In this document: positions 1-8,452 of the stretch, in pieces
Layout of the letters: every line of letters starts with the position of its first letter
Position numbering within the stretch: the first letter of the stretch is position 1
Assembly: GCA_025057135.1 (NCBI GenBank)
Contig: JANWXY010000020.1
Coordinates: 1-52,796, forward strand
Source of the DNA: Bacteroidia bacterium
GTDB lineage: Bacteria; Bacteroidota; Bacteroidia; SpSt-205
Direction: 5' to 3'
Length of the DNA: 52,796 nucleotides
The notes under the pieces: generated by a model
What the model was told of the DNA's origin: nothing
Database searches by the model: none
Seen by the model: the letters and a program-made list of their open reading frames with translations, nothing else
Translations under genes and position numbers: made by a program

Positions 1-20
1 TTGGTTGTCTGTTGGTTTTT

Positions 21-57
21 GGGGGGGGCGCCCCCCCGTGTTGGGGCGCCCCCCCCC
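21..57. repeat. G/C homopolymeric inverted repeat (GGGGGGGGCGCCCCCCC-GTGTT-GGGGCGCCCCCCCCC)
   Basis: Direct reading: two adjacent near-perfect G-run/C-run palindromes at the left edge of the window. Confidence 0.8.
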
Positions 58-165
58 GAAACTTCTATCATCCCTACCTTTCGCTCTGTCCCTCCGCTAA
101 CTTCATCCATGCATCCCAGCAGCTACGATATCCTCCACCTAATCCTCCCCAATCAGATTGAAGGC

Positions 166-2445
166 TCATAGATGCCCCATCATTAGTCGCACATAAAAGC
201 GCTCCCTCAGCAATGAATCTCTGAGCGGCACAAATACGCCGAGTCTTAGCAGCCTTAGACTGGGAAAAACTCGTTCTACAAAGGGCGGTACCCATTTCTG
301 AATAGACAAGCCCCCTTCTGGGTAAAGTATGTCATCCGCATAAGCGCCTTGCAGATGAAGCGTCATAGTAGGGGTCCATTGGGAGGAGGGGAAACGGGTG
401 TTCGGAATGCTCCACTCAAAGAAGAGATAATGCGATACACTCGCAAAGTGCCGTACAGGATGGGCTGCCAGAGCATTTTCTATGCCAGCGTATAGATCAG
501 GTAGCGTCCTTAAGCGAGGCCTCCAAAGATTAGGAAGATTTTGACTATAAATCGTACTGAAACGAAAAAATATCTCCGCCCACCTTCCCCACCGCCAGCT
601 GTGAGCGAAGTCTATTTGAGTCCAGAAAGGCAGCCTTAGATAACTTCTTCCCTCCTGCCACACAAGCCCCCCCTGAATGTGTAGGCGTGGTAAAGCATAC
701 TCACTCCGCCAAGCTATGCCTCCTCGGCGCAATACCGTCTGTCTGTGAATATATTCCACGCCAGCAGAGGCTTTCATGCCACGCCATCGCTCTGCGAATA
801 GGTCGCGCTGCATGCCTGCTACTGATGCGTATCCCGTAAGGTTATTTACCAAGAAGAGCCTCATGTACATGCCCATAGCTCTCTCCCTTACCATGTCCTC
901 CCAGCGGAAGCTATAACCGCGAATAGTCGCTTCATACACTGATTGCTCATCTGGAAACCGACCGGCATTTTCGTCTACAAGGCGGGGTAGCGTATTTTCT
1001 CTTATGTCATCGTAGTAGAAAATCTTTGCCTGATTGAGCCTTCCGAAAAGTAGCTCCGCTCCGTATCGCCATGGACTGCCCTGAGCGACTGCCCAGCGAT
1101 AGAGTCCATATCCAGCCCATAGCCGTAATCGGATAGTTCTCGATACGCTATCGTTTGTTTCAAGCCCAATCTGAGGGCGTAGCCCTTCGGCATCGTGATA
1201 CAGGACCAGCGGACGCAGGATTAGATTGAAAACACCCATCGGTATGCGTCCTGTCATGAGCGTAGGTATATCTAAAAGCCAGGCTAATCTTCGTACCTTC
1301 ACTTTTGAAAACAAGCTATCCATGAGCCGATAAGACCTCTGTTCATCCAAGGTGAGCTCTTCTGCTCTATAGCGTATAGCAGGCAATCGGTCAGGTAAAA
1401 CTACCTCTGCTCGGCGGATCTCGCTGGTATCCGCAATCAGCTGTATAGAACGCAAAAAAGAACGACTACGCAGTAGAAAACTGATTGGAGTATTTTGGCG
1501 GCTGCGCATACGAAGTAGAACCTCTGAGTGCAGTTGGGTAGGAAACCACAGAGTATCCCCCAACTTTTCATAGTAATGCCATATGCGGTAAAATGGGGTC
1601 TGAAACACACCGCTACGCTCCCTGATCTTATCCGTCTCTGCTTGCAGGGCATAGAGAGCGCCGTCTGGGAGGGCTATTGTTAGCTTTCCATACATAGCCC
1701 AAGCAGCTCGCCCCTTGCGTGGGAAAAACTCAATCTGAATCAGAGTATCTCCACCAGCGTAGAATGTGTCTGAAATCGCATACTCATAATACTCAAAGGC
1801 TTCACTGCCTATGGGGCTGGCAATGTCATTCTCAAGGAGCGTAATCCGCTTGCTGTATAGGCTTATCGGTAGAAACGAAGTAGGTGAAAATGGGCTTTGA
1901 ATAGGTAGGTTACCAGAGACGCTCTGTGCCAGCAGGCTCTCTTTGTAGCGGCTGAGGTTATAATATATCTTTTCTGTCTCTGTCTCCCAGATAAGAAGGT
2001 ACGGCGGAATAGTGTCCGTCTGCAAACTATCAGGAAGTGATAGCGTAAGTTTATTATAGCTGAGATACTTATGCGGGCGTCTTAGAGGGTCCCAACGGTC
2101 AGCATTCATTTGGAGTAGGCGAATGAGCCTATACGCTGGATTTTCTCCGGGACGAATTATGACCGATTGAAGCTCTATGGGCTGGGCTCTTAGCTTCAAA
2201 GTTTCTGGGAGGGTAAAAACGCTGATGCGGCGAGCCTCATAGCCTACGCATCGCAGTTCCAGAGTATCTTTAGGGTATGCTTTGATACGAAAGCGCCCTT
2301 GAAGGTCAGTATAAGTGCCCTCTTGGGTGCGCAGGTTTCGTACAGTGACAAATGGTAGAGCGTCGCCGTCTTCGTCAGCGATGATACCTCCCACCCATTC
2401 CTGTGCCCATAGAAGGCTGCCAAGCAGCCCCCATAGCAACTTCAT
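166..2445 (-). CDS. Carboxypeptidase-like regulatory domain / DUF5686-type outer membrane protein
   Basis: ORF 166..2454; signal-like N-terminus MKLLWGLLGSLLWAQ, then a CarboxypepD_reg-like segment (GGIIADEDGDALPFVTVRNLRTQEGTYTDLQGRF) and a long beta-rich body; start set at the internal Met (2445) after a TACTTTTG box. Confidence 0.75.
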   Translation of the reverse strand: MKLLWGLLGSLLWAQEWVGGIIADEDGDALPFVTVRNLRTQEGTYTDLQGRFRIKAYPKDTLELRCVGYEARRISVFTLPETLKLRAQPIELQSVIIRPGENPAYRLIRLLQMNADRWDPLRRPHKYLSYNKLTLSLPDSLQTDTIPPYLLIWETETEKIYYNLSRYKESLLAQSVSGNLPIQSPFSPTSFLPISLYSKRITLLENDIASPIGSEAFEYYEYAISDTFYAGGDTLIQIEFFPRKGRAAWAMYGKLTIALPDGALYALQAETDKIRERSGVFQTPFYRIWHYYEKLGDTLWFPTQLHSEVLLRMRSRQNTPISFLLRSRSFLRSIQLIADTSEIRRAEVVLPDRLPAIRYRAEELTLDEQRSYRLMDSLFSKVKVRRLAWLLDIPTLMTGRIPMGVFNLILRPLVLYHDAEGLRPQIGLETNDSVSRTIRLRLWAGYGLYRWAVAQGSPWRYGAELLFGRLNQAKIFYYDDIRENTLPRLVDENAGRFPDEQSVYEATIRGYSFRWEDMVRERAMGMYMRLFLVNNLTGYASVAGMQRDLFAERWRGMKASAGVEYIHRQTVLRRGGIAWRSEYALPRLHIQGGLVWQEGRSYLRLPFWTQIDFAHSWRWGRWAEIFFRFSTIYSQNLPNLWRPRLRTLPDLYAGIENALAAHPVRHFASVSHYLFFEWSIPNTRFPSSQWTPTMTLHLQGAYADDILYPEGGLSIQKWVPPFVERVFPSLRLLRLGVFVPLRDSLLRERFYVRLMMGHL

Positions 2446-2470
2446 GAATCGCAAAAGTAGCCCCTGCGCT

Positions 2471-3838
2471 TCATGGGGCGTGGATGAGGACGATGCTCTC
2501 CTGTCCGAGAGTGAAGAAGTACGGACCCTTCGGCATTTGAGAGGTAAATAGAGTAAAAGATAGACTTTCTATAACTCCTTCACTTATTACCCGACCGTTT
2601 GTATCCATGAGACGCCAGGGCTGTCCTATTTTATCGGCGGAAACTTCTACGCAGAGAGTTTGAGAAAATGGATTTGTAAAAATGCGTGCCGGGACAGTAG
2701 AGGCTTTCGGCATCTCTGTCGTGAGACTAAGCACAAAAGTCGTTTCTGCCACGCATCCCTTGGCGTCTCTCACGAGAACAGTATAAGAACCAGCTGCAAG
2801 TCCCGATGGGCTCGCCCCGCTAAACCCATGACTCCACGTATAGCTATATGGAGGATGGCCTCCAGAAACCATCAAATCAATTGCACCTCCTGTGGGATTC
2901 TGGGAAGTAGGCGCTGTAACTTGTCCTTGAATAGAAAGACGCTGGTAAGAGCACTGCTCTTGAAAAGTAATCCCACTCATGGCAGACAGTGTGTCTAAAA
3001 ACTTAGCCAGACAGCTGTCTTTCAGATAAGCATTTAGGAAGGGCAAAAGGAGCCGCTGAGTCATTCCCTGCTGTTGCGCACGGGTAAGGGTGATACTTGA
3101 ACCAGCAGAGCTCTCCCCAAAGGAACAGGTAGTACTGTTATTAGCAAAATAACAGTGCCCTCCACCAGTGAGACTGACGAACCATTTGCAAGAGGTACCC
3201 AGGGCATTGTAAATCGGTATCTGGTGCGCATGTGGAGGAGTAACGCTATCTCCAGAGCCTGCCAAAATAAGTGCGGGCATAGAGACTTGGGGAGCAGCAC
3301 TGATTGCAGAAGGGTTAGTGTTAGCAGCGGCTAAACCGATAACACAGACTGCCCCTGAAAAGTTTTGTGCAGCTAAAACAGCACATCCCCCTCCCATAGA
3401 ATGTCCCATTAGAGCGACCTTTGGATGAATGCGTTGATAAAAAGGGCTGCTCGGATTTTGTCCTTCTGCGATCATTCGTTGGGCTATAACTCTCATGTCC
3501 AGTGCGAAGTCTTGATGACTCGGAGAAAAGCCCCCCTCTGTACGGGGTAGAGCCACAATGTATCCTGCAGGCACTATGGCTTCCCATAGGTTCTGATAGG
3601 CAGACCACTCCATCAAAAATCCATGTCCAATAATCACCACCGGAAAAGAACCGACCTGGATGGTAGCATTTGTCCCTGCACTAGTGGCAGGATAATAAAT
3701 CTCTGTTTGAATCTGCCGTCCTGGTCCCCCACCAGACCCGAATCCACCCGTTCGGCTCGGGTCGTTGAAGGTCATCGTACGATGTCCTATCTGACCGTGT
3801 AATAAGGCCACAGCTAAACCGCTGAATACTCTAAGCAT
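2471..3838 (-). CDS. Secreted alpha/beta hydrolase (chlorophyllase/cutinase-like) with SprB-like repeat and T9SS C-terminal domain
   Basis: GHSMGGG nucleophile elbow, GSGDSVTPP Asp loop, GGGHCYF His; SprB-like segment GGAIDLMVSGGHPPYSYTWSHG...GSYTVLVRDAKGC; C-terminal ARIFTNPFSQTLCVEV...LMDTNGRVI...GPYFFTL. Start trimmed to MLRVFSGLAVALLHGQ because the 4045 start overlaps the divergent gene. Confidence 0.8.
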   Translation of the reverse strand: MLRVFSGLAVALLHGQIGHRTMTFNDPSRTGGFGSGGGPGRQIQTEIYYPATSAGTNATIQVGSFPVVIIGHGFLMEWSAYQNLWEAIVPAGYIVALPRTEGGFSPSHQDFALDMRVIAQRMIAEGQNPSSPFYQRIHPKVALMGHSMGGGCAVLAAQNFSGAVCVIGLAAANTNPSAISAAPQVSMPALILAGSGDSVTPPHAHQIPIYNALGTSCKWFVSLTGGGHCYFANNSTTCSFGESSAGSSITLTRAQQQGMTQRLLLPFLNAYLKDSCLAKFLDTLSAMSGITFQEQCSYQRLSIQGQVTAPTSQNPTGGAIDLMVSGGHPPYSYTWSHGFSGASPSGLAAGSYTVLVRDAKGCVAETTFVLSLTTEMPKASTVPARIFTNPFSQTLCVEVSADKIGQPWRLMDTNGRVISEGVIESLSFTLFTSQMPKGPYFFTLGQESIVLIHAP

Positions 3839-3889
3839 AATGCAAAGAACAGAATTCTTCCAAACGAAACAAGTGTGCCCCTCTAATCC

Positions 3890-3897
3890 TACTTTTG
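3890..3897 (+). promoter_or_regulatory. Bacteroidota -7 box TACTTTTG, 4 nt before ATG at 3902
   Basis: Matches TAnnTTTG. Confidence 0.6.
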
Positions 3898-3901
3898 CTG
3901 A

Positions 3902-5047
3902 ATGAAATGGGCTACCCTTGCAGTACATGCAGGTACAGAGCCAGACCCTATGACAGGAGCCGTGATGGTGCCTGTATATTTCACCTCTACGTATGCTCAG
4001 GAAGCGCCAGGTGTGCATAAGGGCTACGAGTACAGCCGCACACACAATCCCACGCGTACAGCCTTAGAGACATCCTTGGCCCAGCTTGAAAGTGCAAAAT
4101 ACGGACTGGCGTTTGCCTCTGGTATGGCTGCGACAGATGCCGTACTGCGTCTCCTCCGCCCCGGAGACCATGTGATAGTCAGCAGAGACCTATATGGGGG
4201 AACCTACCGTATTATGCGGCAGGTATTTGAACCTTGGGGGCTCAAGTTTGACTTTGTGGATACTTCGGATATCGCTACCGTGGAGGGGTCATTTCGACCA
4301 GAAACCAAAATGGTATGGATAGAGACCCCGAGCAATCCTCTTTTGCACATCTCGCCCATAGCCGCGTTAGCTGATTTAGCTCATACTCATGGTGCCCGTC
4401 TCGTGGTGGACAACACGTTCGCTACTCCCTACCTGCAATCCCCCTTAGAAATGGGTGCTGATATTGTCGTTCATTCAGCGACGAAGTATTTAGGGGGGCA
4501 CTCAGACGTCGTCATGGGCGCTATCATGCTGAATAACGAAGCTGATTACCAGCAGCTTCGTTTCCTGCAAAATGCCGTTGGAGCCGTTCCTGGTCCTATG
4601 GATGCTTTTCTTGTTCTGCGGGGCATAAAGACCCTCCCCCTGCGCATGCATAAGCACAGCGAAAATGCTCTCAAGATTGCCGAGTTCCTCGCAGCTCATC
4701 CTAAGGTTTCTAAGGTGTATTATCCCGGCCTTATTACACATCCTCAATATCTACTGGCTAAGCAGCAAATGCGCTTGCCCGGGGGAATGGTCTCCTTTGA
4801 AGTCAAAGTCAAGAATATGGATGACATGAAGAACTTCTGGAAAGGGCTGCGGGTATTTACACTGGCAGAGAGTTTAGGTGGTGTAGAATCCCTTGTCAAT
4901 CATCCAGCTACGATGACCCACGCCTCCATTCCTGAGTCAGATAGACTTGCTTTGGGAATCACCCCTGGACTGCTCAGACTATCTGTGGGCATAGAAGACG
5001 CAGACGATCTCATTGCTGATCTCAAAGTTGCACTCCAAAGCGTGTGA
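3902..5047 (+). CDS. Cys/Met metabolism PLP-dependent enzyme (cystathionine gamma-synthase/lyase family)
   Basis: YEYSRTHNPTR, ASGMAATDAVLRLL, SATKYLGGHSDVVMG, SVGIEDADDLIADL motifs. Confidence 0.93.
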   Translation: MKWATLAVHAGTEPDPMTGAVMVPVYFTSTYAQEAPGVHKGYEYSRTHNPTRTALETSLAQLESAKYGLAFASGMAATDAVLRLLRPGDHVIVSRDLYGGTYRIMRQVFEPWGLKFDFVDTSDIATVEGSFRPETKMVWIETPSNPLLHISPIAALADLAHTHGARLVVDNTFATPYLQSPLEMGADIVVHSATKYLGGHSDVVMGAIMLNNEADYQQLRFLQNAVGAVPGPMDAFLVLRGIKTLPLRMHKHSENALKIAEFLAAHPKVSKVYYPGLITHPQYLLAKQQMRLPGGMVSFEVKVKNMDDMKNFWKGLRVFTLAESLGGVESLVNHPATMTHASIPESDRLALGITPGLLRLSVGIEDADDLIADLKVALQSV

Positions 5048-5151
5048 GCCGCCGTCGGGCGAAGTGTATTTTTCGTTATATTTGGCCATGGCAGGTCTGG
5101 TGATTAGCAATCTTGACGCTTTACATTCACAATCAAACCTTACCTCAGGTT

Positions 5152-5631
5152 ATGTCTGAAATGTTCCCCGCAGGAGAGCGCCTCTTTCATCGCATGAAGC
5201 ACCTGCTTGATAAGCTGGAACTGCGATATGCGATAGATGAAGACAATGACTTTCAGCTCATTATCACAGGAGAGGATATAGCTCCGCAGCTGCGTATCCT
5301 CATTCTACGCGAGGGGGTTATGCGCGAAGTTCTGGCTCTCATTGTGCGATTTGAGGGGGATTTACCTACATGGACCGAGGAGGAGGCCCTCCGAATCGCT
5401 AATCATTGGAATACAGTTCGCCGTTGGCCTCGTATATTTTGGAAAAATGGTCATTTTCATGGGGACTTTCATATAGACTTAGAAGCCGATGTTTCGCAGG
5501 AGTTTCTTGAAATGAACCTAAAACACTTTTTAGGTTCAAGTTTGCAGTTTGCTCTCTATATCACTGGGCGGGAGGGTGATCTCATCAACCGATTGAGTAA
5601 GCGCTTCTTAGATGATTTTCGGCTAAACTGA
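5152..5631 (+). CDS. YbjN-domain-like protein
   Basis: WNTVRRWPRIFW...HFHGDFHIDLEADVSQEFLEMNLKHFLGSSLQFALYI resembles YbjN; start could be TTG at 5113 or ATG at 5152. Confidence 0.6.
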   Translation: MSEMFPAGERLFHRMKHLLDKLELRYAIDEDNDFQLIITGEDIAPQLRILILREGVMREVLALIVRFEGDLPTWTEEEALRIANHWNTVRRWPRIFWKNGHFHGDFHIDLEADVSQEFLEMNLKHFLGSSLQFALYITGREGDLINRLSKRFLDDFRLN

Positions 5632-5669
5632 CTTTGATACTTGGCTTAGGCTTTCTGCCCCAATGCCTC

Positions 5670-6515
5670 TCACACTGTGAGAATAATAGCCCCTATTCCC
5701 AGGACATATCCTACGCTAACTTCCCAAGAGAGCTTTTCCCGAAAAAACACTATCCCTATCATCCCCGAGAGAAGCACAATCCCGAGATTATTCCATAAGA
5801 AAAACTGTACTGCTGGCAGCGTCTCTAACCCCCGAAGGTAAAAGTAGATAGAGAGCAGGTTTGTACCGCCTAATAGGATAGCTGAAAGCCAAGTTTTGCT
5901 ATGGAAAAGCTCGGATAATCGTCGTTGATAACCATGCCAAAACACCCCCAGAATGCCTGCCACACTCATAATGATGAGCGGAATATGCAGGGGAGACAGT
6001 ACCTTCCATTTCGGATGGAAAGCCTTGAAGAGAATATCTATGACGCCGTTACCAAGCCACAGGAGCAGTCCTATGCGCAGGGCTTGAATTAGGCTTCTAC
6101 CCTTGCCTCCGCGTAAGTATGGAGCATGAATGGCTAATATAGCTCCCAATCCTGCTGCGAGCCCAACACTCTGACGGGGGGAGAGCGGCTCGTTGAGGAA
6201 AAGGGCAGCAAAACTTATCGGTAGGATAACAGACAGTTTAGTAAGCATGCCAGTTAGCCCGACCCCCACAGTGCGAGCAGACTCTCCCGTAAGTATGAAA
6301 ATACTGATGAATAGCCCCCCTAAAATCCCCATGACCATTAGGCTTACGGGCTCTACCCTCCAGAGCTCTGCGACTCGGGGCGTATCAAGGATCGCTGCCA
6401 AACTGACGCATACGAAATAGTTCAGGGTAACTAATGCTGGAGTGGGTACTCTTAGTATGCGCAGCCAAAGGAGGAGGAGCACATTTGTGAGAATGGAGCC
6501 TATGACGAAAATCAC
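5670..6515 (-). CDS. EamA/DMT-superfamily transporter
   Basis: About 10 hydrophobic segments, internal duplication typical of EamA; GTG at 6515 preferred over ATG at 6533 because of the upstream CATTTTTG box. Confidence 0.75.
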   Translation of the reverse strand: MIFVIGSILTNVLLLLWLRILRVPTPALVTLNYFVCVSLAAILDTPRVAELWRVEPVSLMVMGILGGLFISIFILTGESARTVGVGLTGMLTKLSVILPISFAALFLNEPLSPRQSVGLAAGLGAILAIHAPYLRGGKGRSLIQALRIGLLLWLGNGVIDILFKAFHPKWKVLSPLHIPLIIMSVAGILGVFWHGYQRRLSELFHSKTWLSAILLGGTNLLSIYFYLRGLETLPAVQFFLWNNLGIVLLSGMIGIVFFREKLSWEVSVGYVLGIGAIILTV

Positions 6516-6549
6516 TATGCAAAAATGCGGCATGCAGTACCTTTGAAGG

Positions 6550-7404
6550 ATGCTGGAAAGGTTTCTGGGTTATCTGGAGGGGATACGCCGCGCCAGCAAG
6601 CACACCATAGAGGCTTATAGGCGGGATTTAGAGAGTTGGGCTGAGTTTTGCCGGAAATATCATCAGTTTGACCCTTTGGAAAGCCCGGAAACATGGCGTC
6701 GTGCTACCGCTACGCAGCTTCGCGCCTGGTTGAGTTTATATGAGAGAGCCAATACTCGCGCTCGTAAAGTAGCAGCCATTCGCCGAATGGATAGATTCTT
6801 GCATCAAGTATGCGGGGAGAAAGGGCTATCTTGGCGTCCCAGTAGTCCTCGTCAGCCGCATTCTCTGCCCAAAGCCCTGCCCGAAGCGCAGCTTATGGCC
6901 TCTCTAGAAGCATTAGAAAGTCTGCCTGCGGATTTCTCCACGATTCGGGACTGGCTGTTGATTGAGCTAATGTACGGGTGCGGTTTGCGACGCAGCGAAG
7001 CGGTACAGCTCCGATTATCTCATATCTATCGAGAGGAGATACACATCCTCGGAAAAGGGAACAAATGGCGGGTATTGCCCCTGTATCCTCGCCTTATACA
7101 GCTGATTGAGCGGTACTTACCTATGCGAAATAGCCTTAGTCCGAAGCACGACTTTCTCCTCTGCACAGAGAAAGGCGCGCCTCTGTATCCGAGAGCTGTG
7201 CATCGTATCGTGCGCCAAAGGCTTGGCACGCATCCCCATGCTTTGCGACATAGCTTCGCTACACACCTTCTCATGCGAGGAGCGAATGTTCAGGCGGTAC
7301 GTGATCTTTTGGGGCATGAGACTGTGGCTACGACTCAGAAATACCTCGCTTTGACGCCAGCTGAAGTCAAAGCGGCATATAAAAAGTTCCATCCTCGGGC
7401 ATGA
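6550..7404 (+). CDS. Tyrosine recombinase, XerC/XerD-like
   Basis: YGCGLRRSEAVQLRLSHI; HALRHSFATHLLMRGANVQAVRDLLGHETVATTQKYLAL contains R..HxLRH..G(x)..Y. Confidence 0.92.
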   Translation: MLERFLGYLEGIRRASKHTIEAYRRDLESWAEFCRKYHQFDPLESPETWRRATATQLRAWLSLYERANTRARKVAAIRRMDRFLHQVCGEKGLSWRPSSPRQPHSLPKALPEAQLMASLEALESLPADFSTIRDWLLIELMYGCGLRRSEAVQLRLSHIYREEIHILGKGNKWRVLPLYPRLIQLIERYLPMRNSLSPKHDFLLCTEKGAPLYPRAVHRIVRQRLGTHPHALRHSFATHLLMRGANVQAVRDLLGHETVATTQKYLALTPAEVKAAYKKFHPRA

Positions 7405-8312
7405 TGCGCTGGTTGTATTTAGCTAAGATTCTCCTGCATCTGCATAAGCTGGCTCAGGCTGTTCGCTCACCTTTTAGAAGCCTGTGGCAGATTGTATTAG
7501 GAAAAGATGAGCACTACTTGCGGCTAAGAGATGGACAGGTGCTTCTCAGGAGTATAACTCCCCCCAATCTTTTTGGATTCACTCTTCTGCGGTCTGCGGG
7601 GGTTCAGCTCGCCAGTGAGCAGCCTTCGGCACCTGATCAACTTCTCTGGCAGCTCACTCCCACAGGACAGTTTCTGACACGCCTCACTACGGGCATGGAC
7701 CTGATGACGCTCTACGAGCTTTTCGTGCGGAAGGATTATGGAGAGGATTTCGCAGACAAGGTCGTGGTGGATGTCGGCGCATACAATGGTGACTCCGCAA
7801 TATTTTTTGCTTTACAAGGAGCCCAAAAAGTCATAGCATTAGAGCCTTATCCGCCTAACTACGAGTTAGCCCAAGCAAATGTAGCTCGTATGCATTTGGA
7901 GGAGAAAATTATACTGCTTCCGGTAGCCTTGGGAGCAGAGGTGGGACACCTGAGCTTCAAAGTAGCTGCCGCCTCCCCTGACGCTAACTCGCTCGAGCCC
8001 ACTAACTCTCCCCTTCTAAAACTCATCCGATACACTGAGGCGGTAGAAGTGGAAGTTTTGTCTTTGCCTGCCTTGATGGCCCAGTATAGTTTGGAGACGA
8101 TAGACTTTCTTAAGTTAGACTGTGAAGGGTGTGAGTTTGGAGTGATAGAAAGCCTTACACCGGCGCAGTTACGCAGTGTGCGCGTATGGCACATAGAATA
8201 TCATGCTAAACCTGATAGACTTATTCACAAACTTCAAGCTGCGGGCTTTCGCGTTCGTCGTGAGAGAGATAGAGGGGGAGTATTAGGATATGTGATTGCT
8301 GATTTCGGGTAG
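7401..8312 (+). CDS. FkbM-family methyltransferase
   Basis: VVDVGAYNGDSAIFFALQGAQKVIALEPYPPNYELAQANV; FLKLDCEGCEFGVIESL. Confidence 0.88.
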   Translation: MMRWLYLAKILLHLHKLAQAVRSPFRSLWQIVLGKDEHYLRLRDGQVLLRSITPPNLFGFTLLRSAGVQLASEQPSAPDQLLWQLTPTGQFLTRLTTGMDLMTLYELFVRKDYGEDFADKVVVDVGAYNGDSAIFFALQGAQKVIALEPYPPNYELAQANVARMHLEEKIILLPVALGAEVGHLSFKVAAASPDANSLEPTNSPLLKLIRYTEAVEVEVLSLPALMAQYSLETIDFLKLDCEGCEFGVIESLTPAQLRSVRVWHIEYHAKPDRLIHKLQAAGFRVRRERDRGGVLGYVIADFG

Positions 8313-8323
8313 AAAATTTTCTT

Positions 8324-8331
8324 TACCTTTG
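8324..8331 (+). promoter_or_regulatory. -7 box TACCTTTG upstream of tRNA-Gly
   Basis: TAnnTTTG match, 11 nt before mature tRNA. Confidence 0.55.
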
Positions 8332-8342
8332 CGAGCGGCATT

Positions 8343-8415
8343 GCGGGAGTAGCTCAGCTGGTAGAGCGTCAGCTTCCCAAGCTGAAGGTCGCGGGTTCGA
8401 AACCCGTCTCCCGCT
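8343..8415 (+). tRNA. tRNA-Gly (anticodon CCC)
   Basis: Cloverleaf by eye: GCGGGAG acceptor pairs CTCCCGC; anticodon stem TCAGC/GCTGA around loop TTCCCAA; T-arm GCGGGTTCGAAACCCGT. Confidence 0.95.
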
Positions 8416-8452
8416 CTAAGGTGTTCAAGCACATTTGTATTCTCTATTCTAC

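Noticed and set aside
3816-3850. Hydrolase gene as a further leaderless example (GTTCTTTG + 4 nt + ATG)
   Set aside because: Spacing fits but the TA of the -7 box is absent; not counted
5668-5682. TCTCACACTGTGAGA palindrome between convergent genes
   Set aside because: Very short stem with minimal loop and no T-run; insufficient as a terminator or operator call
6550-7404. Tyrosine recombinase as evidence of an integrated mobile element
   Set aside because: Reads as a chromosomal XerC/D-like gene; no attachment-site repeats, phage or conjugation genes nearby
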